Source: Calothrix sp. PCC 7103
GTDB taxonomy: Bacteria; Cyanobacteriota; Cyanobacteriia; Cyanobacteriales; Nostocaceae
Direction: 5' to 3'
DNA: 64,000 nucleotides
NCBI RefSeq assembly: GCF_000331305.1
Contig: NZ_KB217478.1
Span: 8,091,481-8,155,480 of the forward strand
Positions 16,457 to 25,343 of the stretch are shown here, one piece after another; within the stretch, counting starts at the first letter, position 1, and every line of letters starts with the position of its first letter. A model generated the notes under the pieces. That model saw only the letters and a list, made by a program, of their open reading frames with translations. It made no database searches and was not told the origin of the DNA. A program made the translations under genes and the position numbers.

Positions 16457-18553
16457 ATGGCTAAAGTAGTTGTATTCGATGTTGGAAATGGCAGTTTTGA
16501 GAAAGGTTTTCCTGTCACGCTTTCGATTAATGAGGAAGGGAAACCTACTTATTTTACCAAGAAAGGAAAATTACCTCCAGCCCCTGACATTCCAAAGCTT
16601 TATAGCGATTTTCAAGAAATTTACAGAAATTTACAATTAGTTCAAAGAATAATTACAGTAGACTCTTCTCAACCTACAAACTTCTCAACCGCTAGAGAGT
16701 GTAAAAATGCGGCTGATGCTCTTGAAGAAAATCTGAGAGTTTGGTATACGCACGCTGATATGATTCAACTGCGCCAATGGGTGCAAGAAGTAGTAAATAT
16801 TGATGAACCAGCGCGCGTTATTTTTCAAACCGATGACGATCCCTGTGCTTCTTGGCTACCAATAATTTGCCAAAACCCCGCAGAAAATTCTCTATTATGG
16901 CCTCAAGCCTTAGTTAATATTGCTAGCTTTCAAAAATTAAAACGCAAAGTGAGGACGTTTTGGCGCCGACGCAAGTGGGTAAGCATAGCAATTATTGGAT
17001 TGGTACTGGGTGCTGTTTTATCGATTTTTAGTAATATTTCAAAAAGTATATATACTAATTTTCCAGCACCAAATACTTCAGTGACACCAACTGTAACAAC
17101 AGCAATACCCACACCGCCAAAAGTTTCTGCACTGAATCAATTTTTTAGTCAGGGAGAACAGTTACTTTTAACAGGAAAAAATACAAATTATAAGCTACAA
17201 GGAATAACTGAATTTTCCAATAAACAATGGGATTCTGCTATTCAATTATTTGCCAAATCATTAAATGACACTAAAAATGATCCAGAAACACTAATTTATC
17301 TCAATAATGCAATTGCAAAGAAAAGTAGTAATTATTTGACTGTTGCTGTCGCTGTACCTGTTAGCGCAAATCCTGATGGTGCTGAAGAAATTTTACGGGG
17401 AGTTGCTCATGCTCAAAGTCAGCTAAATTGTAATAGTGTTGATAATGTCAGAAATTCTATTGATAGCAATCAAATTACTAATTGCACAGGTAAAATTAAA
17501 GGTAAATCACTTTTAGTCCAGATAGTTAACGAAAGCGATACAAACTATGATTCGCCTTCTTATAAAAATACTATAGTAGAAGTTGCGAAAGAAATTGTGT
17601 CTCGCGAAGATATTCTAGCGGTTATCGGTCATCATGGAAGCGAAAATACGATTGCATCTGTAAAAAATGTTTATCAAGATGAGCTTGTTGTTATTTCTCC
17701 TACTAGCACTTCTAATGAATTAGATAATTTGCCATACCTCACTTATCGAACGGCGCCGAGTGATAGCAGTACCGCGAAAACATTATCTGAATATGTCAAT
17801 AGTAAATTAGCAAGTTCAGCGATTAAAGCAGTTGTAGCTTTTGACAATAATGATTCCTACAGTAAGTCTTTAAAAGACGCATTTAAATCATACATTCCAA
17901 AACAGGAGTATGAGATGGAAAGTGATATGTATAGAAGTGATTTTAATCCAACTATATTTTTAGATAACGCTAGAAATGCCAATGTTGTATTACTGGTTCC
18001 ATCAATTAAAGAAGATATTTTGAATAAAGCATTAGAAGTTGTGAAAAAAGTATCTGAAATGACAAACCGAAAACCAATACTTTTGAGTGCCGATACTATA
18101 TATAAGTCAAAAACAACTCGAAGTAATAGTCAAGAATCTAATCAAAATTATGGAGAGATAGCTCAAAAAAGTAACCTTATAATAGCAGTAACGTGGCATC
18201 GCAGCGACAGTGCTTTTGAAAACGATGCTAGTAAACTTTGGCCGTTTTTTCAAATTAGTTGGCGTACTGCAATGTCATACGATGCCATGAAAGCAATTAT
18301 TCAAGGTTTACAATACATTCCAGATTCACCAAATACAATTACGAGCGAAGATTCACCGAATACAGTTACGCGCGATAATCTGAAAACTCAATTTGCAAAA
18401 ATGTTAAAAAGTAAAAATATTGCAACTGGTGCATCAGACCCTGTGCGCTTTACTGATAAAGGTAGTCGTCAAGGAATGGGGGTATTAGTCAAAGTTGAAT
18501 GTGTAAATAGTATTAAAAGTGTTTGTAATTTTGAGAAGTTAAGGAAAAATTAG
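16457..18553 (+). CDS. Membrane-anchored receptor with periplasmic-binding-protein-like domain
   Basis: 698 residues. An N-terminal region of about 150 residues (VVVFDVGNGSFEKGFPVTLS, LPPAPDIPKLY, later VIFQTDDD) resembles a module I know from the N termini of cyanobacterial CHAT and related signalling proteins. One transmembrane helix follows (about 174-196, WVSIAIIGLVLGAVLSIF). Next come a Pro/Thr-rich linker, a TPR-like helical hairpin (about 240-290) and a type I periplasmic-binding fold (about 295-690). Topology therefore puts the N-terminal module in the cytoplasm and the sensor outside the membrane. The canonical LRRLPW motif after QTDD is replaced here. It is probably a ligand sensor, not a transporter component: no permease or ATPase gene is adjacent. 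Confidence 0.75.
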   Translation: MAKVVVFDVGNGSFEKGFPVTLSINEEGKPTYFTKKGKLPPAPDIPKLYSDFQEIYRNLQLVQRIITVDSSQPTNFSTARECKNAADALEENLRVWYTHADMIQLRQWVQEVVNIDEPARVIFQTDDDPCASWLPIICQNPAENSLLWPQALVNIASFQKLKRKVRTFWRRRKWVSIAIIGLVLGAVLSIFSNISKSIYTNFPAPNTSVTPTVTTAIPTPPKVSALNQFFSQGEQLLLTGKNTNYKLQGITEFSNKQWDSAIQLFAKSLNDTKNDPETLIYLNNAIAKKSSNYLTVAVAVPVSANPDGAEEILRGVAHAQSQLNCNSVDNVRNSIDSNQITNCTGKIKGKSLLVQIVNESDTNYDSPSYKNTIVEVAKEIVSREDILAVIGHHGSENTIASVKNVYQDELVVISPTSTSNELDNLPYLTYRTAPSDSSTAKTLSEYVNSKLASSAIKAVVAFDNNDSYSKSLKDAFKSYIPKQEYEMESDMYRSDFNPTIFLDNARNANVVLLVPSIKEDILNKALEVVKKVSEMTNRKPILLSADTIYKSKTTRSNSQESNQNYGEIAQKSNLIIAVTWHRSDSAFENDASKLWPFFQISWRTAMSYDAMKAIIQGLQYIPDSPNTITSEDSPNTVTRDNLKTQFAKMLKSKNIATGASDPVRFTDKGSRQGMGVLVKVECVNSIKSVCNFEKLRKN

Positions 18554-18603
18554 ATTCCCAACTTTGCCAAAAGTCAGGAATTTGGAAATACTGAAGCTCT
18601 TTA

Positions 18604-19248
18604 TTATTTTGCCGATAAATTAACTGGCGCCTCAAGGGATAATACATAAACACTGCTTTGAGGAATTTGCACGATACGAGTATTTTCTTCGGTACGCAGT
18701 CCTGAAACAATACCGACTGCACTGCCTAACATTGCTCCTCTATCAAACTGTTCAGGGTCGCCTTGTCCCATAAATCCCATAACACTGCCTCCAAGTCTAC
18801 CAAATACCGAACCAGTTTCTACGGCTTTATCATTTCCACGTTTATGGGTAATGGTAGTACCGGGAATTACTTGACTTGATGCGGTAATTTTTACTATTCG
18901 ACCTCTTACTACTAATGATTGAGCAATAATTTTGGCGCCTTTCTTGGCAGGTTTTAGAATAATACTGACGGGAGTATTTTCTGGTACTATTACATTACCT
19001 TGGCTATCTTGAATTGCTTGTGCTAAAGGAACGGTAAGCGGGATATCTTGTTTTTGTCCTACATCTACGGTGATAGGCGCCGGGAAGGAAACTATAATTG
19101 CTGTATCTTGAGGAATTGAAATTTCTTGATTTGGGCTAATAACGGCTTGAGGTTGTGTTTTAGCAGGAGTTTTTACGCTCTGAGCGTTTGCTGGTATAGA
19201 AGTTAATAAAGAAATACAAGCTAAACTTAATAATATTTGCTTTTTCAT
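18604..19248 (-). CDS. Secreted protein with TrbI-like beta-rich region, function unknown
   Basis: 214 residues. Signal peptide of about 22 residues (KKQILLSLACISLLTSIPANA) with AxA-type cleavage. The mature part is beta-rich (VIVSFPAPITVDVGQKQDIP, VSIILKPAKKG) with a Gly-rich segment (GRLGGSVMGFMGQGDPEQFD) and a second hydrophobic stretch near 170. It is probably periplasmic or outer-membrane associated. I recognise no enzyme motif. It heads a run of three minus-strand genes for exported proteins (18604-20419) that may be coexpressed. Confidence 0.7.
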   Translation of the reverse strand: MKKQILLSLACISLLTSIPANAQSVKTPAKTQPQAVISPNQEISIPQDTAIIVSFPAPITVDVGQKQDIPLTVPLAQAIQDSQGNVIVPENTPVSIILKPAKKGAKIIAQSLVVRGRIVKITASSQVIPGTTITHKRGNDKAVETGSVFGRLGGSVMGFMGQGDPEQFDRGAMLGSAVGIVSGLRTEENTRIVQIPQSSVYVLSLEAPVNLSAK

Positions 19249-19334
19249 AGTTTTTAGTTCTTTGTACGTAAGTAATTTTGTATAAGATGTGTCGCTTCGT
19301 TTATCTATATGTTTGGCATTATCAATTTATGCAC

Positions 19335-19748
19335 TTATGGTGTTTGTTGCCTTTCTAACCAATTCCATCCAGAACCTTCACGATAAAGCCAATAGTCTCC
19401 ATATACTGGTTCTTCAATTGGTATATAATCCGTGCTGGGAGTGTTTGGTAATCTGATTTTGACATTATGGCAGCTACCTTCAACTTCAATCGTTATATAC
19501 CTTGGGTAAGCAATTTCTTGTTTAGGTGTTTGCAGTAAACGATCTCGAATAAAGCCTCGTTTTGATTGCCTTTCTCTACCATTAGTAAAGCAACGCACAC
19601 GAATTACTGAATTTGTCACATCTGGATTATTTATTATGTATGGAAGAATTCGAGAATCAGAAATATGATGTGATTGTGCGTTTGCTGTTAGGTGAGGCGC
19701 CAATACAACTAAACATGTAACAAATGCTAATTTTAGGTTAATTTTCAT
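19335..19748 (-). CDS. Small secreted protein, unknown function
   Basis: 137 residues from the ATG at 19748, which starts a clear signal peptide (KINLKLAFVTCLVVLAPHLTANA). A start at 19775 would put nine residues in front of it and overlap a palindromic repeat, so I reject it. The mature protein has two to three cysteines that could form a disulfide (VRCFTNG, GSCHNVKI) and ends with a Tyr/Trp-rich segment (YGDYWLYREGSGWNWLE). No family recognised. It lies between two other exported-protein genes. Confidence 0.65.
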   Translation of the reverse strand: MKINLKLAFVTCLVVLAPHLTANAQSHHISDSRILPYIINNPDVTNSVIRVRCFTNGRERQSKRGFIRDRLLQTPKQEIAYPRYITIEVEGSCHNVKIRLPNTPSTDYIPIEEPVYGDYWLYREGSGWNWLERQQTP

Positions 19749-19758
19749 GGTTTTATGG

Positions 19759-19780
19759 GAGACGTGACATGTCACGTCTC
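19759..19780. repeat. 22-bp perfect palindrome in the leader of the 19335 gene
   Basis: GAGACGTGACA pairs with TGTCACGTCTC with no loop, immediately upstream of the ATG at 19748. A related segment (GTAGAGACGCGACATGATGCGTCT) occurs near 58354, so it is probably a dispersed repeat family rather than a dedicated operator. Confidence 0.65.
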
Positions 19781-19792
19781 TACATTTCGGAA

Positions 19793-20419
19793 TTATTTGT
19801 TTTCTAATAGTTGATTTACTTGTTGACCTCGGCGCCCTGTTTTAATTTCGTAGCGACGGGTGAGGTTATCTTGGAAGTTCATGTCTCTTGCAGCAGCGGA
19901 ATTGACAAATGCATCACAGTTTTTACCTTGAGCTACTGTGGAGGAACTACTGCTGTTTTTCTCATTGCGGTTGGTGCGGGTATCTTTGGAATCGCTGTTA
20001 TTTTGACTACCTTGACTACTACCACCACCATTGGCGCCGACAATTCCTAGAACATTGAAACCACCTCCACCACCATCTTTATGAGTTCGCGAAGAACTTG
20101 AACGTGTGCTTGTAGAGTTTGCAAGTGCCAGTTCGCTTGCGTTTGTACGGGTATTGTTGCCTAAGCTAAGATCGCTACATAAGGCGCGTGGGTCGTTTGC
20201 TAATGTTTTTTGGTCAACCCAAGATTGATGATCACCTAAACCTTGAACCTCACTGTTCCCGTTAGGTGTGGTTGCTGGTGTGCTGGTTGTATTTCCTGCG
20301 GGGATGGGTTTGAATATACCACCACTTGAAGTTCCGAAAGGATTGGCACTTGCTGGCAAGGTAGAAGTGAAGAGAGTAGCGGCAACGATTATAGAACCAG
20401 TGAGTTGACGTAGTTTCAT
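19793..20419 (-). CDS. Secreted Ser/Asn/Gly-rich protein, unknown function
   Basis: 208 residues with a signal peptide (LRQLTGSIIVAATLFTSTLPASA). The mature protein is low-complexity: Thr/Asn/Gly-rich, a Ser-Arg stretch (SSSSRTHKDGGGGGFNVLG), then a long Asn/Ser run. The last 40 residues are more ordered (CDAFVNSAAARDMNFQDNLT). Only two cysteines are present. It is likely a surface or periplasmic protein. The start at 20419 is supported by the signal peptide. First gene of the three-gene exported-protein run. Confidence 0.65.
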   Translation of the reverse strand: MKLRQLTGSIIVAATLFTSTLPASANPFGTSSGGIFKPIPAGNTTSTPATTPNGNSEVQGLGDHQSWVDQKTLANDPRALCSDLSLGNNTRTNASELALANSTSTRSSSSRTHKDGGGGGFNVLGIVGANGGGSSQGSQNNSDSKDTRTNRNEKNSSSSSTVAQGKNCDAFVNSAAARDMNFQDNLTRRYEIKTGRRGQQVNQLLENK

Positions 20420-20567
20420 TGTATTTACTTAATTAATATGTGAGTTTGTTTACTATGGGGTTTGTTCCCTTCACTCACTTTTATGTTTGGTTGGTTTGGT
20501 TTATGCACCTCGTTGAAAAAGTTTTTTTATGATTTTTGTTGGTTTGTGCGTAGAATAAGCACTGAAG

Positions 20568-20615
20568 TGCTTACAACGAGTGCTTACAACGAGGTTATAG
20601 CGAGGTTATAGCGAC
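20568..20615. repeat. Two short direct tandem repeats upstream of ccmK
   Basis: TGCTTACAACGAG is repeated twice (20568-20593) and is followed by two copies of GGTTATAGCGA. They end about 10 bp before the ccmK start and occupy its leader, so they could affect ccmK translation or simply be slippage products. Confidence 0.6.
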
Positions 20616-20622
20616 CATTACG

Positions 20623-20961
20623 ATGACTTTTGCCCTTGGTATGATTGAAGTTTATGGTGTTCCTACTGCTGTGGAAGTTGCAGACGCGATGTGCAAAGCT
20701 GCGCGTATCACTTTCGTTGGGTACGAGAATACTGATTTGGGAAGGATTACCGTTTTAATACGTGGTGATGTAGGTGAGGTAAATGTTGCTGTTAAAGCTG
20801 GGTTAGAGTCGATAAATAGAGTTAACGGTGGTGAGTTGCTATCGCACCATATTATTCCTCGTCCCCATGAGAATTTAGAATATGCTTTACCGATACATAA
20901 TAGTGCGTCTATAGAAAACTTTGGCACCGATATCCGCTTTCCCCCACCTTTATCAGCATAA
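20623..20961 (+). CDS. ccmK: CcmK-type carboxysome shell hexamer protein
   Basis: 112 residues of a single BMC domain. Typical signatures are GMIEVYGVPTAVEVADAM, the pore-side ITFVGYENT loop and RVNGGELLSHHIIPRPHENL. It self-assembles into hexamers that tile the beta-carboxysome shell. The short C-terminal tail differs from CcmK1/2, so it may be one of the accessory paralogues (CcmK3-6 group); I cannot tell which. The main ccm operon is not here, and there is no second ccmK beside it as in the usual ccmK3-ccmK4 pair. No ribosome-binding site is clear; tandem repeats fill the leader. Confidence 0.92.
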   Translation: MTFALGMIEVYGVPTAVEVADAMCKAARITFVGYENTDLGRITVLIRGDVGEVNVAVKAGLESINRVNGGELLSHHIIPRPHENLEYALPIHNSASIENFGTDIRFPPPLSA

Positions 20962-20981
20962 AACTGGGTTCAATGATATTC

Positions 20982-21050
20982 ACCACAGAGACATAGAGGA
21001 CACAGAGAAGAATTCTCTACCTCCTCTGCGTACTCTGCGTCTCTGTGGTA
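20982..21050. repeat. Long imperfect hairpin repeat (ACCACAGAGAC...GTCTCTGTGGT)
   Basis: The segment begins ACCACAGAGACATAGAGG and ends CTGCGTCTCTGTGGT, forming an imperfect stem over about 69 bp, 20 bp downstream of ccmK. A partial copy (CACCACAGAGACACAGAGG) lies near 56190. It is a common type of dispersed repeat in cyanobacteria and may also act as the ccmK terminator. Confidence 0.65.
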
Positions 21051-21134
21051 AACAAAATCTTTAAAACTTAATTTCTCGTTCAAATTTCTCGTTCAAAATA
21101 AAGTAGGCGCCTACCCTGTTACAATTATCTTCTA

Positions 21135-22298
21135 ATGACTAATATCCTTTCACGTATGGAGGCAGTACAGTCTCCAATTATCCCCATCGTTGGAGAATTA
21201 ATCCGCAACACACCCGGAACAATTTCTTTAGGACAAGGTGTAGTTTCATACCCTCCACCACCCGAAGCTATCGAGTTGTTACCTAAGTTCCTAGCTGAGG
21301 AATCAAATAATTTATACAAACAGGTTATTGGAATTCCCCCATTAATAGCAGCAATTCAGGCTAAATTACACAGCTTTAATAATATAGAAATAAAAGATGA
21401 TAACTGTATTGTCGTCACTGCTGGCAGCAATATGGGTTTTGTAAATGCTGTATTAACAATTACTTCACCTGGTGATGAAATAATTTTAAATGCTCCATAT
21501 TACTTTAATCATGAAATGGCAACAATAATGGCAGGTTGCCATCCAGTCATAGTTGAAACTGATGAAAATTACCAATTAGGTGTAGATGCTATTGAAAAAG
21601 CAATTACATCAAAAACACGTGCGATTGTAACAATATCACCAAATAATCCCACAGGGGTAGTATATCCAGAAACTTCTTTACGTGCGATTAATCAACTTTG
21701 TCACGAACACGGTATTTATCATATTAGTGATGAAGCATACGACTACTTCACATACAACGGTGTAAAGCATGTATCACCTGCTTCGTTCCCTAATAGCAGC
21801 AAACACACAATTTCTCTATTTAGTCTTTCAAAAGCTTACGGTTTCGCTAGTTGGCGTATTGGGTATATGGTAATTCCAGCAAACTTACTTATATCAATTC
21901 AGAAAGTACAAGATACCATTTTAATTTGCCCACCAGTCGTTTCACAATATGCAGCATTAGGCGCCTTACAATCCTCACCTAAATATATTCAAGAAAATCT
22001 AAGCAGAATTGCCAAAGTACGCTTGGGTGTTCTTGACTCACTCCAAAAATTAGAAGGTTTATGTACAATAGCTCCTGCTGATGGCGCCTTTTACTTTTTC
22101 CTAAAAGTTCATACCTCAATAGACACATTTACACTAGTTGAACGACTAATCAAAGAATATCAAGTTGCCGCACTTCCCGGAACTACATTCGGCATGAACC
22201 AAGGATGCTACTTACGTGTAGCTTACGGCGCCTTGCAACAACAAACAGCCAAAGCCGGAATAGAACGCCTAGTAACAGGCTTAAAAAACATCCTGTAG
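21135..22298 (+). CDS. PLP-dependent class I/II aminotransferase
   Basis: 387 residues of fold type I. The N-terminal ISLGQGVVSYPPP loop, VVTAGSNMGF cofactor-phosphate loop, ISPNNPTG, SDEAYDYF and SLSKAYGFASWRIGY (the lysine that binds PLP) are all in place. The C terminus has YLRVAYG with the carboxylate-binding Arg. This matches aspartate/aromatic/kynurenine-type aminotransferases; the exact amino donor cannot be assigned. The ATG at 21135 is the only start that keeps the N-terminal helix. Monocistronic, facing the pnt genes. Confidence 0.9.
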   Translation: MTNILSRMEAVQSPIIPIVGELIRNTPGTISLGQGVVSYPPPPEAIELLPKFLAEESNNLYKQVIGIPPLIAAIQAKLHSFNNIEIKDDNCIVVTAGSNMGFVNAVLTITSPGDEIILNAPYYFNHEMATIMAGCHPVIVETDENYQLGVDAIEKAITSKTRAIVTISPNNPTGVVYPETSLRAINQLCHEHGIYHISDEAYDYFTYNGVKHVSPASFPNSSKHTISLFSLSKAYGFASWRIGYMVIPANLLISIQKVQDTILICPPVVSQYAALGALQSSPKYIQENLSRIAKVRLGVLDSLQKLEGLCTIAPADGAFYFFLKVHTSIDTFTLVERLIKEYQVAALPGTTFGMNQGCYLRVAYGALQQQTAKAGIERLVTGLKNIL

Positions 22299-22332
22299 GT
22301 TCCGTTCCTCCACCCAACCTACAAGGCAAAAA

Positions 22333-22356
22333 GGAACAGGCAGGGATGCCTGTTCC
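22333..22356. terminator. Hairpin between aminotransferase and pntB (dispersed-repeat type)
   Basis: GGAACAGGCA and TGCCTGTTCC pair perfectly around GGGA, between two convergent genes. A smaller GTAGGTT...AACCTAC pair precedes it at about 22296-22322. It probably serves as a bidirectional terminator and belongs to the same repeat family as 9694, 62727 and 63555. Confidence 0.65.
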
Positions 22357-22387
22357 ACAAGAGTTGTATGATTTTTGAATGTGTAAG

Positions 22388-23794
22388 TTACAGTTGTTTT
22401 ACTTCAGAAACTAACTTGCCTACCATGTCTTTAGCGCTACCAAAGAGCATTGTAGTTTTATCTTTGTAGAACAATTCGTTTTCTACACCAGCAAAACCTG
22501 CGCTCATACCGCGTTTAATAACGATGGTATGCTTGGCTCTATCTACTTCTAAAATAGGCATTCCGTAAATAGGACTTGACTCGTCGGTACGTGCGGCAGG
22601 GTTTACTACATCATTGGCGCCTATAATTAACGCTACGTCGGTTTGGTCGAACTGTGGGTTAATATCTTCCATGTCGTGTAGCTGTTCGTATGGTACATTT
22701 GCTTCAGCTAGTAACACGTTCATGTGTCCCGGCATTCTACCTGCTACTGGGTGAATGGCATATTTAACATCTACACCCATCCGTTCGAGTTGGTCTGCGA
22801 GTTCGCGAACACCGTGTTGTGCTTGTGCTACTGCCATTCCGTAACCTGGCACTATTACTACTGAGCGCGCGTATCCTAACATCATCGCTCCTTCTTCGGG
22901 GTCAATGCTGCGAACTGATTTGTCGCCTGTATCTCCACTTCCACCACTTGCAACGGCCCCTGCTTCGGAACCAAAAGCATCAAACAGAACGCTGATTAAC
23001 GAACGGTTCATTGCTTTACACATTATTTCGGTGAGGATAATACCTGATGCACCAACCAAGGCGCCTGCAATAATCAGCATATTATTCATCACCACGAAAC
23101 CCGCAGCGGCAGCAGCTAAACCCGAAAATGAGTTTAGTAACGAAATTACTACGGGCATGTCACCACCACCAATGGGAATGACAAACATAACACCTAGTAT
23201 TAAAGAGACAATTGTCACTGCTATAAATACCGGGAGATTATGAGGCGCAATGAGGAGATAAACGCCACCCGCAATAAATGTTACTAGTAGTAAAGCGTTA
23301 AAAGCCTTTTGGAAGGGGAATTTTATTGGCTTGCCAGTTACTAAACCTTGGAGTTTGGCAAAAGCCACTGTACTGCCTGTAAAGGTAACGCCACCAATTA
23401 ATACATCAAGCAGCATCGAAATATTTGCGTCCACAGACACAAGTTCGTTATGTTGTCTCAACCGCCAAAACTCGGCAATGGCAACAAGACCAGATGCGGC
23501 GCCACCTAAACCGTTGAGCAAACCGACCATTTGAGGCATTTCGGTCATTTGGACTTTGTAGGCACCTATTGCTCCTATTACTGAGCCAATAGCTAAACCA
23601 ATTAAAATCATTTCGTAGTTCAGCACATGACTATCGAGCATAGTAGCCACAATAGCTAATAACATACCTACTCCTGCAACAACGTTACCTTGTCGTGCGG
23701 TAGCTGGTGAACCTAATTTTTTTAAACCGAGAATAAATAGTGATGCGGCAATGAGATATGTAAGTTGGATACCTGTTGGCAAAAAATCTGTCAT
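22388..23794 (-). CDS. pntB: NAD(P) transhydrogenase subunit beta
   Basis: 468 residues. The first about 270 are membrane helices (domain II). The rest is the NADP(H)-binding domain III with VIVPGYGMAVAQAQH, HPVAGRMPGHMNVLLAEA and DVALIIGANDVVNPAA. With the alpha subunits it couples hydride transfer from NADH to NADP+ to proton flow across the membrane. It is the third gene of a pntA1-pntA2-pntB order and starts 32 bp after pntA2. Length and motifs are standard. Confidence 0.96.
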   Translation of the reverse strand: MTDFLPTGIQLTYLIAASLFILGLKKLGSPATARQGNVVAGVGMLLAIVATMLDSHVLNYEMILIGLAIGSVIGAIGAYKVQMTEMPQMVGLLNGLGGAASGLVAIAEFWRLRQHNELVSVDANISMLLDVLIGGVTFTGSTVAFAKLQGLVTGKPIKFPFQKAFNALLLVTFIAGGVYLLIAPHNLPVFIAVTIVSLILGVMFVIPIGGGDMPVVISLLNSFSGLAAAAAGFVVMNNMLIIAGALVGASGIILTEIMCKAMNRSLISVLFDAFGSEAGAVASGGSGDTGDKSVRSIDPEEGAMMLGYARSVVIVPGYGMAVAQAQHGVRELADQLERMGVDVKYAIHPVAGRMPGHMNVLLAEANVPYEQLHDMEDINPQFDQTDVALIIGANDVVNPAARTDESSPIYGMPILEVDRAKHTIVIKRGMSAGFAGVENELFYKDKTTMLFGSAKDMVGKLVSEVKQL

Positions 23795-23804
23795 ACTTTT
23801 CGTA

Positions 23805-23832
23805 GTTAGGAGTTAGGAGTTATGAGTTAGGA
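23805..23832. repeat. Short tandem heptamer-type repeat (AGTTAGG) between pntA2 and pntB
   Basis: Three to four copies of AGTTAGG/AGTTATG stand in tandem, reaching into the pntA2 stop. The complementary unit (CTAACTC) is repeated at 27931-27964. These look like the short tandemly repeated repetitive (STRR) sequences known from heterocystous cyanobacteria. Confidence 0.7.
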
Positions 23833-24114
23833 AGCTTTTTTCTTGAACATTTGCAGCATTCTGTCTGTGACTAGAAAACCACCTACTACGTTGACCATTG
23901 CTAAAATTACGGCAATTAAACCAAGAATTACTGATAAGTTTGTTTCTCTGGCGCCTGAAGCTACGATGGCACCAAGTACTGCGATACCAGAAATTGCGTT
24001 GGAACCTGACATTAAGGGGGTGTGAAGTGTTGGTGGTATTTTGTTGATGACTTCAAACCCTATAAATGATGCTAGGACAAATACAAACAATGCGGCTATT
24101 AATGCTTCGTTCAT
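23827..24114 (-). CDS. pntA2: NAD(P) transhydrogenase subunit alpha part 2 (membrane domain)
   Basis: 95 residues with three hydrophobic helices (ALIAALFVFVLASFIGFEVI, AISGIAVLGAIVASG, VILGLIAVILAMVNVVGGF), followed by the conserved VTDRML and a lysine-rich end. This is the membrane part of the alpha subunit, encoded separately as usual in cyanobacteria and many other bacteria. It lies between pntA1 and pntB. The stop overlaps a tandem repeat. Confidence 0.95.
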   Translation of the reverse strand: MNEALIAALFVFVLASFIGFEVINKIPPTLHTPLMSGSNAISGIAVLGAIVASGARETNLSVILGLIAVILAMVNVVGGFLVTDRMLQMFKKKAS

Positions 24115-24182
24115 TATTTTTTGCTGTTGGTGATAATTAAGGCGGGTTTAGATATGTTGTTATTTTGTTGAGGGGATATGTG

Positions 24183-25343
24183 TTAACCCGCCTCTACAGC
24201 TGTTTGCAATGCTTCTTTTACCCGTGAATTGCGAATTTCTCCGGCGTGGGTTATGCAGGCGTCGTTGATGATGTCGTCGCCAAAATCTATTTGTATGGCG
24301 TTATTTTTGATGATTAGTTGCAGTAAGGATGTCAGGTTTTTGGAGTATAGTTGGCTGGCGTGTACTGGTACTGATGATGGTAGGTTGATGGGTCCAATGA
24401 TGGTGACACCATGTTTGATGATGTCTTTACCTGGTTCTGTACAAGCACAGTTTCCACCTTGTTCGGCTGCTATGTCTACTATTACTGAACCTGTTTTCAT
24501 TCCCATTACCATTTCTTCTGTGACAAGTAATGGCGCCTTTTTTCCTGGTACCTGAGCAGTGGTTATTACTACGTCGGCTGTTTTGATATGGGCAGCAACT
24601 AGTTCTTGGGTGCGTCTTCTGCTATCTTCAGATATTTCGCGTGCGTATCCTCCTGCAGTTGCTGTTTCTTCGTCGAGTTTGACTTCGACAAACTTGGCGC
24701 CCAAGGAAAGAACTTCTTCTTTTACGGCAGGACGAATATCGAATGCTTCTACTATAGCGCCTAAGCGTCGTGCTGTTGCTATGGCTTGTAACCCAGCTAC
24801 CCCGGCACCCATCACAAATACTTTCGCTGGTGCGATTGTACCTGCGGCTGTTGTTAACATTGGAAAGTATTTAGGTAGCGCGGCAGCACCTATAAGTACA
24901 GCTTTGTAACCAGAAATTGAAGCTTGCGACGATAGCGCGTCCATACTTTGGGCACGAGTACTACGCGGTATCATTTCCATTGAGAGTGCGCTAACTTTAC
25001 GCTCGGCTAATTTTTGCGCTACTGCTGGATTGCCTAATGGGTTAAGGAAACTTATAAGTACAGAACCTTCACGTAATAGTTCAACTTCTGAACTTCCTTC
25101 TGAGCGTTCTTGTGGTGGACTTACTTTAAGGACAACATCTGCTTCTCCCCATACTCTTGCAGTGTCAGCAATAATTGTGGCGCCTGCTGCTTCATATGCT
25201 GCATCGCTAAAAAATGCTCTGTCTCCTGCACCTGTCTCAACTAGTACTTCTAAACCCTGTTTTACCAGTCGGGCAACTATATCCGGAATTAATGCTACGC
25301 GGCGTTCGCAAACCTCTATTTCTTTAGCGACTGCAATCTTCAT
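24183..25343 (-). CDS. pntA1: NAD(P) transhydrogenase subunit alpha part 1 (NAD-binding)
   Basis: 386 residues with the alanine dehydrogenase/transhydrogenase fold. The N-terminal KEIEVCERRVALIPD is the family signature. VFVMGAGVAGLQAIATARRLGA is a Rossmann NAD-binding loop (longer than shown intact), and GSVIVDIAAEQGGN lies near residue 285. It binds NAD(H) on the cytoplasmic side. First gene of the pnt unit; the promoter should lie in the 900-bp region upstream. Confidence 0.95.
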   Translation of the reverse strand: MKIAVAKEIEVCERRVALIPDIVARLVKQGLEVLVETGAGDRAFFSDAAYEAAGATIIADTARVWGEADVVLKVSPPQERSEGSSEVELLREGSVLISFLNPLGNPAVAQKLAERKVSALSMEMIPRSTRAQSMDALSSQASISGYKAVLIGAAALPKYFPMLTTAAGTIAPAKVFVMGAGVAGLQAIATARRLGAIVEAFDIRPAVKEEVLSLGAKFVEVKLDEETATAGGYAREISEDSRRRTQELVAAHIKTADVVITTAQVPGKKAPLLVTEEMVMGMKTGSVIVDIAAEQGGNCACTEPGKDIIKHGVTIIGPINLPSSVPVHASQLYSKNLTSLLQLIIKNNAIQIDFGDDIINDACITHAGEIRNSRVKEALQTAVEAG

